The notes: generated by a model not told the origin, from the letters alone. Shown: positions 13,780 to 60,750, counted from the stretch's first letter. The stretch is DNA of 64,000 nt from Diprion similis (GCF_021155765.1 NC_060107.1:5628501-5692500); one strand, 5' to 3'. Program-made: numbers and translations.

Positions 13780-14110
13780 AGGTTGGCGAGCGTGTGGGGC
13801 AGGCGAACGCCGTAAGCGTCCCGGGTTAGTCCTTGGATTTTCGTCCGGGGCCCAATGGTTTCCCCGCTTTCCAGGTAAAGCCGCACGGGTCAGCGTTGAT
13901 TTTCTCCTTTTATTTCGCTCTGCTTTGAAACCTAGGCGTGGAGGGTGGATCCTGGGCCCGGATACGGTCCGCCAGACCCGAAGAAGCGAACCGCCCCTGC
14001 GACCTTCGACGAGATTTATGATCCTTCGGGAGCGCTGCGCGGCCGAAACATTTTAAAGAATTGTTCTAGGAACGGGAAAAGAGGGAGAATCGACGCGGCG
14101 AACACGGAGT
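13780..14110. other. GC-rich island, unexplained
   Basis: About 330 bp clearly richer in GC than its flanks and open in frames on both strands (plus: MDPGPGYGPPDPKKRTAPAT... from 13945; minus: a 97-codon frame without ATG). A CTAG acceptor-like site precedes the plus frame, but no good donor was seen. No protein family recognised. Confidence 0.4.
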
Positions 14111-17100
14111 GGGGGAAAGCGAGAAAATTGTTTTTCTTTCGAGGCCATTTTTTCTATATCTACTTTTTTTCCCACACCGTTACCGGCGATACAAAATACA
14201 CCAAATACGAATTCCTTAGCGCTAATTAGAGTCGTAATATTCTTATCACTATTTATTTTGTTATTATATACAGTAAAATCTGCAGCGATAAATTATTATT
14301 GAATGGTTTGCAATATCATTATATACGTATATATGTATGTATGATATATACATACTAGGTAAGATAATTGGACTCCAACCACCAACCATATATATACATA
14401 TACATATACATATATAATATATTATATATCTCCCGCGGCTTTCCGGCCTGCAGATGTTAATGGAACCAGTTTTAACTTGAAACTAAGGAGAGGTCACCGA
14501 GGCCCGTTGACCCCTCAGTACGCTCCTGATGCATAACTCATTTTTCAATCATATTACTAAGTAATTCTCGCTCCCTCCGGTCGTGAACACGAATAGCGAT
14601 GCGGCGGTTCCTGATGCATGTACGTGTATTCGTCACAGCTACAAAATCTGACAAAATTACAGAAATCGAGCTCTAAGAAATTCGTCATGCTATTATAAAC
14701 AACGTTGGCGTCTTATGGTAAAGGTGGGTATAACATTATAGGTATATTATACATACTTTTTCAATAAAATGGCGATCGAAATACACGATGACGTGAATGC
14801 AAAACTTGTTATCTTCTATTTTGTTAATACGATTCATTTGTGTCTCTATAACATCGCGCTGATTATTGACTATAAATTTTATTCATAACACACAATACAC
14901 TGCGGGATTCGATTTTTGAGTTTTAATTTGACTTCTCGAATCGTGCAGTCAGACGACAATAGCAAAACTATTTTAATTCCGACAATATTATATGGGATCT
15001 AACTACCGTCAATTACTCAATTTTTATATCAACCCCGGAAAGTGATAGAGTGTAAAAATTTCCTCCCAAAGTGATATATGTGTGTAGGTATGTATATATA
15101 AATATATACACGTATGGGAAACGGAGTCCGTTATACGTGTGATTAGCCATATGCCTATAGGTGCCATAAAATCCTGCGGTTCCCTCTTTTACCGAACTTT
15201 TGAAAGGCCGCAACATATGATACATGTATGTAGTATAAAACCGCCTCTGCATCCCGTTCGAAAGTTACAACTCTGTATAACGTATACAAGGCAACGTCTT
15301 AACGACACGTATTCTGTGAAATTATTCGAATTCCAAATGGGCACCAAGAAACGTACGAACTCACATTTAGCCAGACTAATTATTATTGGAAATAGCTTGA
15401 CGTGAGATTTTGCACGCCTGTGGTAATTGCATTATATAGATTACACTTATATATCTCGCGCAAGTGTAATCTATACTTATTACTTATACTATATTCACAC
15501 AGCTTTTGGTACATGAATTTTAGGTGAGTGTAATTGCATACCGACATACATGCTCGCAACAATCATTATTACAGAATCGCGCCTCTAATTACACAACTAG
15601 CCAATTAGCCAATTACCCTAATCCTTGAAACGATGTGCGATTTACATTGAAACGGTTACACATTATTACTCAGTGAAAACCGTCAAACTCGTCCATTACC
15701 TACACCAGCTGTAATGAGTTAAACGAAAATTGGCTTAACGAATGACATGCCTCGCAAAAATTAAGACGCTATAATTAACTCTGAATATTATACGTATTGT
15801 AGTACTAAATTTTATTCCAAGAAAATTCTATCGTGTAATAGTAAGTAATAAGCGAAGGAAAAATATATAATTTCCGGAGTATGGTATACAAGCTTTGGTG
15901 TACATACGTGTACGATAATACGTGTATATGAATAGAAAAAATATGCTCAGCTTCTCAACGGCACGCAATCTATTTTTACCTGGACACTGGATAACGGACG
16001 GATGATGAGAAAAACGAGTAACACTTGGAAGAATCCCCCGTTGCTTGGGATTTTATGATAACTACATTATAGAGATCATTGACAAATTTAAGACCGTATT
16101 AGGATGTAAAAAATCAAATCTCCAGATACGTTCTAAGAATCTAGAAATATTTTCGTGTTCCTTCTAATGCTCGACAACGATTAAGGATTGAGAAAAACTT
16201 GTGCAGTCTTATCACTGCCAATCTTGAGCAGATTATAAAAATTTCCGTTTCGCCGAGGCGTCTTGCTATACGTGTATACATATGTATAAACGCATACGGA
16301 GAACATAAATTGAGAGGCAAGTGTAAATGTTTAACAAAAGCTTGGCGCCTGTACATGCACGCGAAGGCGGGACTTTCCCACGCATTCTCGTCCCTGAAGG
16401 TCATCGGGACAGCGCACTCTCCTCGCTCTCTGAATCACGACAATAAAACTTCATGCCAATGATGCTCTGGTTAACACAAGCTTTTTGCCATAAAAGCACA
16501 AGTCACCTGAATCGCGGTGACATAAAAGACGAAGATAAGGGAAACCGATTAATCCGGATGGATGTTATGCAAGTTAGTGATGGTCTGCGCAATGGGTTCA
16601 AGACCCATAAATTCTTCTATGTTGGTTTGTATACACTACTTGATATTTCGTTTTCTTTAACCAGAATTCAAGTTTCTATTGGCCAGGTTACTTCAAATCT
16701 CTCCATTTATGATTCGGGTTCTGATTACAGGATTTCGGTATTAAAGTAAATTAAAAGCATTTATGCTGATGATTAATCAAACCATAATTTAACCGATCGA
16801 AACCTGAAATCTGGTTATAAAATCTGTTAATTATATAACTTTAGATTATTCGTTTTTCCACAAAACTGATTAACCGATTATTAGAAAAAACAATTAATTA
16901 AAGTCTACGATTAATAAAAGAAGCGGTTAACCGAAGTCTCCAATTAACAGAAAAAACAATTAATCGAAGTTAAAGATTGATCACAGAGGCCCTAACGTAT
17001 GCTAAAACTTACTCCCATAATAACTTGATATATTCTATGAAACAAATAACCGTAGAACTAGGAGGATATATTCAAATACAAGTAATTGAACGAATTCGTC

Positions 17101-17229
17101 GATTTTGGTAATTATAGAAGTTTATCACAAGACAATATTTGCTAATAAAAATGTCTACAATGACCAAAATCGTCGAATTTTTCCTTCGTGTATCCTCCAC
17201 GGTCGCTAACTTAAAATTGGTAAGTATTT
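14111..17229. other. AT-rich sequence, no gene seen
   Basis: Only the hairpin at 15436-15474 stands out. A stretch around 16760-16980 is rich in repeated ATTAACCGA/TTAATCGA words. Confidence 0.6.
15436..15474. repeat. hairpin with 13-bp perfect stem
   Basis: ATAGATTACACTT (15436-15448) and its reverse complement (15462-15474), 13-nt loop. Confidence 0.75.
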
Positions 17230-17438
17230 TCGTTAGGAAAAGCGGATCGATGCACGCCGGTGCCGGTAATAATGTTTCGTCGACTGCAAGTAACCGAAAA
17301 TACCGAGCACCCCTTTGTAGGTTCCCGGGAGGCGTAATGGGCAGCGATTTCGAGTATGTGGTAGGTGCGCTACGGATGTGACCCAGGCCACTGCGGCACC
17401 CGCAGTCTGCAGGTGTCGCTCAGCATAGCAGCCGCAGG

Positions 17439-17606
17439 TCATACACGTGGAAAGGCCAAGGCGCGACGCCGTTCGTGCCTGGCTCCCAGCGTCTCGCTTT
17501 CCGCCTCTAATCTCCGCGTCGTCGCGGCGCCCGTCGCTGGTCCGGCGCTTCCGTTAAACACTCGTATATGCTGTATATGCTGCAGCAGCGGCAGCAGCAG
17601 CAGCAT
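17439..17606 (-). CDS. 55-codon ORF with a hydrophobic start, uncertain
   Basis: MLLLLPLLQHIQHIRVFNGS... then an Ala/Arg/Glu-rich tail, stop TGA. Just upstream is a roughly 45-nt pyrimidine tract ending CTAG|GAAATATAGCG, an excellent acceptor. The leucines come from a CTG microsatellite, so the signal-peptide look may be accidental. No homologue recognised. Confidence 0.2.
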   Translation of the reverse strand: MLLLLPLLQHIQHIRVFNGSAGPATGAATTRRLEAESETLGARHERRRALAFPRV

Positions 17607-17630
17607 CGCTATATTTCCTAGGAGAGAAGT

Positions 17631-17662
17631 GAAGAGAGGAGAGGAGAGGAGAGGAGAGGAGG
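17631..17662. repeat. GAGAG pentanucleotide repeat
   Basis: (GAGAG/GGAGA)n purine run on the plus strand, a polypyrimidine tract on the minus strand. Confidence 0.75.
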
Positions 17663-17813
17663 CAGGAGGCTCCGCGGCTTGGATTCTATAGCCGGGGTAC
17701 GACGCCTCGGGTCCCGTCTAGATTTGGATTAACGGGACGCCCGCCTCTCCGTTGGGTAAACGCGGACGACGTGAGGATGTATGCACATAATATAATCCAC
17801 GATATGTACTTAC

Positions 17814-17937
17814 GCACCTCGTTCAAAATCCTCGATTCTATGTACGACGTACCGCCGCTACCGCCGTCGCCGCAGAAAAAACCGTTCACCGTTGGTTTGC
17901 AGCCGGATATCATGTGCGAAGATTCATGAAATTTCAT
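17814..17937 (-). CDS. candidate coding exon of an unidentified gene
   Basis: Begins exactly at an ATG following a good acceptor (ATCCCTCTGCAG|ATG) and ends at GTGC|GTAAGT or GAG|GTGCGT. 41 codons, MKFHESSHMISGCKPTVNGF then a Gly-rich stretch ending ESRILNEV. A first coding exon that starts right after an intron is common. No family recognised, and the continuation would lie to the left, perhaps outside the window. It sits in the GC-rich block 17230-17940. Confidence 0.3.
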
Positions 17938-20844
17938 CTGCAGAGGGATGTGTGTGCGGTTTTTGGCTCGAAGGCGTCAGGTCCCGTGTGACTCGTGCCT
18001 GAGATCTGTGATAAAGAGAAGCAAAGTAATACATAAGTTAATACGAACAACTGGAAGTTGATAATTAGGAAAATCGAGTAAAAAGTTCCACTGCTTTTAC
18101 ATAGTAGAATTTTTTCTTCAACGTAAAACCCACCTAAAATGGCAATAGCGACGCCATCTTGTAAGAAGTAACCCTAGAGTTTTTCTATTATTTTTTGTTT
18201 TCAGAGTAGGTATATCACTGGTATTGTACGAGTGTGCTTTCATTGAAATTATTTTATCGTAAAAAACACGCTTAGTGCAAATCTAGCGACTTGCAAAATG
18301 TCCGTAGAATTTTTATTCACGCACAATTTATTACTTTCAACTATCCCCGATGAGGAGTTGCTAAATTTTGCCGCTAATCACGTATAAGCGCCTCTTGATC
18401 GGATTATGTACGTTTTTTTTCTAGCGTATCACCGCATAAAATTATCTAAGCGTGACACGAACAGAATATGTAACACGGAGCACTGTACAGCCCAGAAAAT
18501 GTCTCTTACTCTGATCTTCTGTTTGCGTCTGACACACCTCAAATGAATAACTTTCTATCCTTCTCCATATATCATACTCATAATATTATGAATGTCGGTG
18601 TAAAACAGACGCGACATGTAACGATGCCAGGTTTAGCTATCCAGAACACGGTGCAATAATTCCAAACAATTGAAATTAATTAACCTGCACGTTGGTATTA
18701 CTACACACATCGAGTATACGGTTGATTTCCAATGCTACATGAGTTCTATGTCTTAAATTCTGAACGGAGTTATTCTTTTTGGAATTTGAGTGAGTACCTA
18801 CTTGTACAACAGCATTCGCCAACAGCGCATTCCTACAGGGACTTATGACAATCACGTTGATTTTCCCGTCCCGACACAGGAACTGGAAGGAATCCGTCGA
18901 TAAAATGATTCCGCTTTTTTAACCGACTGAAGATACACTCGACTGCACGGTCGGTGACGATGTTTATCGTCTGAAGATACTATCGGAACTGAAAACATCC
19001 ACGAGTTTGGAGGGCGTAGGATAAGCCACATACTAATCAACGCGTTATTTGCAAAAATTTTGTTGACAGAATGATCTCACGTAGATAGACGCACAATACG
19101 TGCGAATCTCTGTGGAACTTCTCTGCCAATTTGCTATCTGTGCGAACAATGCGCAGATAATACGACGTCTAACTATAGCCCCGTGGCGGCCATTTTGTAT
19201 AGTACACAAAGGCACTACCAGGTCTCGCACAGAATGTTTTTATTCTTGGAATAAGATTGAAAGAAATGCCAATAGAAATACTTCAGAAAAATAGCACCAA
19301 TGAAAAACAGCCTATAGATTGGAGGATAATTCTTGATTTCCTTCCTTCTCCGTTTTCATTGTGTTATGAGTATAAAAATCATAAGAAGTCAGTAAAACCA
19401 TGTTCCGTAAATTAATATTGATATACTATCGTTTTTTAGTCAGATATAATCACGAGTTAACGGAATAAAGTTTGCGAATATTAGATATAAATACGGGTAC
19501 GTCAGGTCCGTTTCAATCTATCGATGTTTGCGCTTCAAAATGCAAAACTCAGTTTCAAAAATTGAACAACACGGAGGCAATCCTTCGTCAAACAATTTTT
19601 TTTTGCACATTTTTTAAATTCATCAATACACCGCTAGTGAAATTGGAATTAAATTTTTTTCAATAATTGCAAAGGGTGCACATGACGTACTCTGAAGTTA
19701 CAAAGTGACAAAGAAATTGGCAATCACCGAGTCGAAGAGGATATACGGGTTTGAAAGTACCATCCGCATATAAGATGGGTAAAATTATTTTACTGTTAAG
19801 AAAAAATAAATTTTACACATTTTATATATATATATTTTTTTTTTTTTCTTTTCTTTATCAACTCACATCAGAGTATAGTATGTATGGTGGTGTCAGTGTT
19901 ACAATGTTTCCATACCTTTCAAACACACATTCGAACTTCCAATCGATTCTATAAACTATCAATTTAAAGTAATAATAATTAATAATTAATAATAATAATA
20001 ATAATAATATATTTCAACTATGTACAAGTTTGGTATATCAATAATAACGTCGACCAAATATGATACAATCATAACAGTAAGTTTTGGATCGTTGGTGACG
20101 AATAGCGTTGAGACGATACTCATTCACATTGATTGAAAGTTTCGAGGGATAAGTTAACTTTTTTCTCGTCTCTATTACCTATATGTAGTCCTAGAAAGTC
20201 AATTTATATTTATATATATGTATGTGTGATATAGTAACTAATCATCAGCAAAACGAAAGTGTCACATAAAGCCCCGAGAGTTTCACGGTTCTAGGATAAT
20301 AATAGAGGTCTGCTTGCGTACAATTACAATATTACTACATTCACTCTTGACGTGAAATTGTACAAAAATCAAAGTACCATATTGGCACTTAATCGTACCC
20401 GCGTCAGTATGGATATTAGAGGAAATCAGTTCCGGCGTAGACACGTTATAATAAATCATCGTTACCGATAACTAGCGCGTCGTCGCTCGCCGCTGGACGT
20501 ACAACCGAAAACAGTTGAGAAACGATTAGAATACATAAATTAGGAATTACAAGTCTAATAATCTAAACTCGTCACGCTATTATACAACGAAAATTTCTCT
20601 GCTTCATCATCTTATCATTAAATTTTTTTCTTTCTTTTTCAACCGACGATCATCAGAACCAATGCGCGCGTTGAATAAAAGGCTAAGCTTTCGTAATAGG
20701 AGGTCGAGGCTAGGTTAGACTAGGCTAGGCTAGGTGCGCTCGAAAAGTAACTGTCGCTGTAAACAGATTACAAGAAATACTCTCCAGAGATTGAATACAA
20801 CGGCTAAGAATCAACGGTCATCGACCGTATCCCAAACAGCCGAT
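17938..20844. other. 3' flank and probable 3' UTR of Ogt
   Basis: AT-rich, no open gene. Includes AAT trinucleotide repeats at about 19966-20010. Confidence 0.5.
20706..20737. repeat. CTAGG-type short repeat
   Basis: GGCTAGGTTAGACTAGGCTA continuing CTAGG units, similar to the TTAGG tract at 8.2 kb. It lies in the Ogt 3' UTR or flank. Confidence 0.6.
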
Positions 20845-55815
<34,971 letters not shown>

Positions 55816-56909
55816 CGGAACTGGCGACGATGAAAATTTTCTTTATCCCGTAAATCGCGGGAAAAAATACAATCCAGGGCCGTCGTTTAGCCTTGATGCT
55901 GATGCTTCGCGGGCTGAATCTTCGTCCCCAAGGTCGCGTGCTGATTAAACTTTATCCACAGACGTACTCGACGTACGCAGCAAGTTCGCTAACAGGCCAA
56001 TTGATAAAAGAAAACAATATCTATCGCGATATATGACTTCATCAGCCAGAACACGAACGCGATCGTTGTACAGCGGCCATTTTGAATTCGCTCGAGACAC
56101 CGGGTAACAAAATTCGAAAAACTATCACTTTCATGGATTCTAATACGTGTACGAGCCCGTTAATTGCGTATTTTTACTTTAAGCTACTCGAAATTAACAA
56201 CAACAAGCCTGTTATCGTTCTAAACCCGGTTATAACCACCGCAGTACGCCTGGGTTTGAGACTTTTGTGACGAACTAGCGACATGTAACGTCAGATCCGA
56301 CAACCATGGAGTCAAGCCAACTTCCGACGGTGAATAGAAGGCCCGTATCCAGCCGCTCAGAGGCCCCTGGCCAAGTAATCCTCGGCCAATTTTTATGTTT
56401 TTAAAGGTTTTCAAACCCAATGTATGGGCGTGGTCAAGCAATGCCGTGTAAGAACAGAATGACAGTTCGTTATTTCGGGTTAATTATTTCAGAATATAAG
56501 AAGTCGTCGTGCAGGGTATTGGACTTGAATTAAGTCCTACATCAATTTGTGACTCGTAAAACAAAATACGAACTACTGATTAGATTCTTTTAGAATTCAC
56601 GCCCAATGGAACTTTATTTCATAGCCTTTTCGCTCGACACATACTGAGAACATTCTCACGATTTCAATGCAGGTGAAAAAAACCGTTGCCAAACTCGACT
56701 CCTGGAAGAGTATCAAAGAACGATTCACCGGCAGTGTGGGGGGTGTGGGGGTATGCCTCGACTATACGCCCCTGATTGAAAACAAGCGTTCGACACGGTA
56801 ACAGCCGTCATCCCGTTCTCACTCTCCTGTGGCCCGCCGGCGAAGTTTGATCTCGCCTCTCGTGCCCGTTGCATTGCCAATTTCCGCCGCTAAATAACCG
56901 ACAATAACA
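55816..56909. promoter_or_regulatory. shared divergent promoter region of Ogt and NDP kinase
   Basis: About 1.1 kb between the two start codons, moderately GC-rich, no obvious TATA box near either start. It must hold both 5' UTRs and both core promoters. It also contains a 32-codon ORF with a strong start context at 56306-56404 (+). Confidence 0.5.
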
Positions 56910-57038
56910 ATGGGCGACAACAAAGAGCAAACTTTCATCATGATCAAGCCCGACGGCGTGCAGCGTGGGCTTGTTGGAAAGATAATCCAACGGTTCGAGG
57001 AAAAAGGCTTCAAACTCGTCGCCCTCAAGATGACCTGG
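56910..57038 (+). CDS. awd: NDP kinase exon 1
   Basis: 43 codons from ATG to MTW, donor TGG|GTGAGT. Contains the KPDGVQRG motif. The following 779-bp intron (57039-57817) holds nothing notable. Confidence 0.96.
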
Positions 57039-58293
57039 GTGAGTCTCGGAACTGTGTGATCTCTAGACATCGCGGCCATCATTTTCAGGCAACACGTGGT
57101 CACGGTGTCTCTTTATCGACCGAGGATGTTTGCCCCTAATTGCCTCGTTATTTCCTAACCAAATTACGGCATCTGTGTCGCTGATGAGCCAATTTTATGC
57201 GGTGACAATGTCCCTTAGACATCTGGCGATAATTGACAGAAAAAAGAACGCATCGCCTGAACCGAATGAGACCATTTTTGTTCGATCTCGATACCACCGT
57301 GGCCATCCATTCCAATTTGTCGCTGTTCGTTTAGATCATAGTTCTACCAATAAACCTCTGATCTAATCAAACGGAATCGGATTATCCAGGGCAATCGATA
57401 CAGCACATAGGTATACATACTGGATGAAATAATCGACCTTCGTTATACAACCAAGGTCAATTAATAGTCGATTCATTTTATTGTTTTTTCAATCCAGATC
57501 AAGGATGTAGTACCGAGGAAAATGGAGTGGGGATAAATTATTTTGAATTGTGGGAAAATTTAAGAACTTTCAGTGAAAAACTTCACCTTGATATTTCACG
57601 ATTTTTTTAGTCACTGTATCCGTTCCTGAAATGTTCACATTTGTTCAGTTTGTCGAAAATTTTTTCAATTTTGAGCTAAAAACTTATCGTGATGAATAAA
57701 AAAATAGAATCAACGACACCGGCAGTTACTTGAAATTTTATTTATATTTCTTGGGTTGATCAATCATCATCGTCAATTATTCTCGGATTAACCATCATCG
57801 TTGTATGTATTTTCCAGGCTTCAGAGGACCTTCTCAAGCAGCACTACGCTGACTTGTCCGCAAGGCCCTTCTTCCCAGGTCTTGTCAAGTACATGAGTTC
57901 CGGTCCAGTCGTACCAATGGTAATTATAGAAACAAACCTCCAGAAACCATTAAGCAGTTACTCAACTCACAAACGATGAAAAACAGAAAAATATTTTATT
58001 CTGTGCATTGAAATTTGAGCCACTTGTTGACCATGTATTTTTCTTTTAATCAGGTCTGGGAGGGTCTGAACGCAGTCAAAACTGGTCGCGTTATGCTGGG
58101 TGAAACTAACCCAAAGGATTCAGCACCAGGAACAATCCGTGGTGACTTCTGTATCCAGGTAGGACGTAACATAATCCATGGATCCGACTCTGTTGAATCT
58201 GCCAACAAGGAGATCAAGCTGTGGTTCGGAGAGAAGGAAAAGAAGGACGTTGTCGACTGGTCTTCTTGGGCTGAGAAATGGATCTACGAATAG
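56910..58293 (+). CDS. awd: nucleoside diphosphate kinase (whole gene, 3 exons)
   Basis: Transfers the gamma-phosphate from ATP to NDPs through a phosphohistidine, keeping NTP pools balanced; the Drosophila orthologue is abnormal wing discs, human NME1/2. Coding exons 56910-57038, 57818-57919 and 58054-58293 give 156 aa (Drosophila awd is about 153). Motifs: ATP-site start [40 protein letters not shown], and the signature NIIHGSDS with catalytic His119 and Ser121. A YMSSGP-type loop is present. The start context ACAATGG is favourable. It is a hexameric cytosolic group I enzyme by similarity. Divergent from Ogt and convergent with threonine aldolase. The symbol is assigned by similarity; paralogues may exist elsewhere. 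Confidence 0.97.
57818..57919 (+). CDS. awd: NDP kinase exon 2
   Basis: 34 codons, [20 protein letters not shown]... to VVPM. Acceptor TTTTCCAG|, donor ATG|GTAATT. Phase 0 on both sides. Confidence 0.96.
58054..58293 (+). CDS. awd: NDP kinase exon 3 (stop)
   Basis: 79 codons plus TAG. Starts [20 protein letters not shown], includes the His119 active site, and ends WAEKWIYE, the usual family C-terminus. Confidence 0.97.
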   Translation, partial: VWEGLNAVKTGRVMLGETNPKDSAPGTIRGDFCIQVGRNIIHGSDSVESANKEIKLWFGEKEKKDVVDWSSWAEKWIYE

Positions 58294-58441
58294 ATTACCG
58301 TTCAATAAAACAGTAACATTCTCACGCCTCTACGATATCATTTATACCCAGTTTCCTACTCCAGTTAACAGTATACTCATTTCCGGAGATATGTGGCTGT
58401 GACCATAACTGTACATACAAGAACAACCCGAAAAGTCCAAA

Positions 58442-58447
58442 AATAAA
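58442..58447 (+). terminator. poly(A) signal of NDP kinase (proximal)
   Basis: AATAAA about 150 nt after the stop. Another hexamer at 58304-58309 is only 11 nt past the stop and less likely to be used alone. Confidence 0.5.
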
Positions 58448-58906
58448 AACGTTAAACAAAAAGAGAAGAAACTGCCTCACCTGTATCAATTTTCTTGACT
58501 GAAAATTTGCACTTGCTTCCTCTTCCTCACCGTTTTTTCAATAGAACGAAAACAGAGACGTATCACTCGTTTTGAAAACAGGTATGAAGATATGATTGGA
58601 ATTATTTGATTACAAAGATTGTATTCAATTTAATTGAAATTCGTTATTATTCTGACATAGTTGACGTGTACAAAGTTATGTTTCCAGTCCACACGACTAT
58701 TTTTGAATTGTATTTGGCACTTTAACGAAAAAAAAGTATAAAATCCGGGAGATCTATTAGGAATTTATTAATACGTCGTTATTTTATCATACATAATATT
58801 TTCAACACTCGATCGCCTGGTATTTCTATTGTAATTTATATCGAAGATATAATATTTAGCATTTGTCTGGGACTGCTTTTGTGCTACGGCTGAGTACATA
58901 CACTTT

Positions 58907-58912
58907 AATAAA
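58907..58912 (+). terminator. possible distal poly(A) signal of NDP kinase
   Basis: AATAAA followed about 15 nt later by a GU-rich run (58928-58943), the usual layout of a strong cleavage site. It would extend the 3' UTR to about 0.63 kb. Confidence 0.4.
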
Positions 58913-59027
58913 CGATGAACTGAGCAGGTGTGTGTGTGTATATGTGATAAGCAAAGAAAAAAAATTCAACGCATGCCTCGATAAATGCAACAACAATCAC
59001 ATCAATACATGATTATATTACCACGTT

Positions 59028-59051
59028 TTTATTATTTACTATAACTTTATT
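59028..59051 (-). terminator. poly(A) signals of threonine aldolase
   Basis: Two AATAAA hexamers on the minus strand (59028-59033, 59046-59051), about 140 nt past the stop. Confidence 0.5.
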
Positions 59052-59190
59052 ATCATTCAATATCAGCCAGACGTCGGAGAACGCGAGAGGACGTCTTTCA
59101 CGGTCGAGATAGTTCGTTATTATTATCAATAATGCATCGCTCGAATTACCTGTTACAGGACAAGCTGGAAGGATTAAAAACGACGAGTCG

Positions 59191-60068
59191 TTAAACTTTG
59201 GCGTCGAGCTTCCTAATGACGTAACAAATTTTTCTTCGAGCTCTCTCTACCGCCTCATCATCAATCTCGTAGTAGAAGACGAACCTGACGAGTCTGGAGT
59301 TGATCGCCAAGCTTCGCACGATGGTTCGATCGTCCGGCACGTCGTCGAGGACCAATTCCAACCTGTCGACAAAATTCTGGGCGGTAATGTCCTCGGATTT
59401 GATATTGACCATGACCATGTTTGTCGCGGTGGTTTTCAGGTCGACTGCAAACATCTTGGAACCCAAACTGTTGATGGTTTCTCCAATGAAGAATGCTCGC
59501 CTGTGGTCCTCCTTCAGGAGCGAAACACCTTGTTCCAACGCTACCAGTCCGGCCGCGGCCAAAACGCCGACCTGCCGCATCCCGCCGCCCAGAACTTTCC
59601 TGATTCTCCGTGCCTTTTCGATGAAGGATCTGCTTCCACAGAGAAGGGAACCGGCAGGAGCACCAAGTCCCTTGCTCAGGCAAAACGTTACGGAATCGCA
59701 GCCGCGAATTATCTCTTTCGCCGGAAGGCCGGAGCCGACCGCTGCGTTCCAGATTCTGGCACCGTCCACGTGCAGCTTGAGGTTGTTCTCCTTCGCGAAT
59801 ATCGACACCTCGTCAATCCACGACTGCGGTAATATCTTGCCGTTGAACGTGTTCTCGATCAGGATGAGGCGCGAGATCGGCTCGTGGAGACGGTCCGATC
59901 GCAGCCGGCTTTTCAACGTCTTCAGGTCGAAGGTCCCATCCGCGTTGTTTGGCAACGTACAGAGCATCACTCCGGCCAATTGAGCCGCTCCACCCTGCTC
60001 GTGCAGAAATGTGTGAGATTCTTCGCCGCAGTAAGCCTCGCTTCCTCGCTCGTTGCAGTGGTTCATTA
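59191..60068 (-). CDS. threonine aldolase exon 4 (stop)
   Basis: 878 bp. Carries the bulk of the enzyme, including the PLP lysine, and ends AKV then TAA. Acceptor TTTTCAAG|TA. Confidence 0.96.
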
Positions 60069-60750
60069 CTTGAAAAATAAGAAACGTATGTAATGCAATT
60101 GGCGCATTCTGCCTTTAGGTTTGTTGCGAATTTGAATTGTGATCTGGAATCGAGGTGGTACAACAAACATGAAGCATGTATGTACCATGTAGAACTCCAG
60201 ACTTGAACTTATGAAATTTGATATTTCAACGAACTTCGCAGGGTTTATGTCTTCGTTCATTGATCTAGAATTTTCGATCGCTATAGCAATGGGAACTTCT
60301 CTGATTAGTCGGTCGTATACTTACTTGCTATGAGATTCCCCATGGTACCGGAAACAACGAATAAGGCGGCCTCCTTGCCGAGGAGAGCAGCAGCTTTATC
60401 CTGAAGTTCTGTAAGAAACGAAACAGATATTTTCTTTCATTATCGGTCACGAATAATACAAAACGGCTTTAGCCCCACGAAGGTGAGCAAAAACACTTAC
60501 CTATCACGGTAGGATCTTCCTCGTACACGTCATCGCCAACTTCAGCGTTGAACATGGCCTGCCGCATGGCGAGTGAAGGCCTCGAAAGGGTATCGCTTCG
60601 CAGATCGACGATGGTGGCCTGGATCACAGATCATCGTTGAAGTAAGATTGTACAGATCTAAAGAGTGTGAAAACCAAGGTGATAACTCACATTTTTCTCG
60701 TCCGCATACGAGTATATCTGATTTCCAGCGATACCTCCGTAAGACGACAT
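59191..60750 (-). CDS. low-specificity threonine aldolase (whole gene, 4 exons)
   Basis: PLP-dependent enzyme cleaving L-threonine/L-allo-threonine to glycine and acetaldehyde (beta-eliminating lyase superfamily, fold type I). Exons 60691-60750, 60501-60618, 60325-60408 and 59191-60068 give 1140 bp (379 aa). Motifs: VDLRSDT near the N-terminus, [39 protein letters not shown] (Asp189, pyridine-N contact) and [18 protein letters not shown] with the PLP Lys220. No clear targeting peptide, so probably cytosolic. Human GLY1 is a pseudogene, but insects retain this enzyme. Stop TAA at 59191-59193. Confidence 0.95.
60325..60408 (-). CDS. threonine aldolase exon 3
   Basis: 84 bp. [20 protein letters not shown] then TMGNLIA; the glycine-rich SGTMGN stretch helps hold PLP phosphate. 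Donor GCAA|GTAAGT, acceptor TTACAG|. Confidence 0.95.
60501..60618 (-). CDS. threonine aldolase exon 2
   Basis: 118 bp. [20 protein letters not shown]... through VYEEDPTVI, then G|GTAAGT. Contains the family's DLRSDT motif. The upstream intron is only 72 bp. Confidence 0.95.
60691..60750 (-). CDS. threonine aldolase exon 1 (start)
   Basis: 20 codons, [20 protein letters not shown], donor AAT|GTGAGT. The ATG is the first in frame and the exon joins GCC ACC ATC GTC GAT CTG in phase 0. Confidence 0.85.

Larger units (their letters stand above)
58294..59190. other. convergent 3' region of NDP kinase and threonine aldolase
   Basis: Holds the poly(A) signals of both genes; no other coding. Confidence 0.7.

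Noticed and set aside
13470..13886. 138-codon minus ORF
   Set aside because: Unrecognised; half is low-complexity Tyr/Val, no splice support.
59300..59983. 227-codon plus ORF opposite threonine aldolase
   Set aside because: Antisense shadow of the real exon; the minus strand carries all the family motifs.
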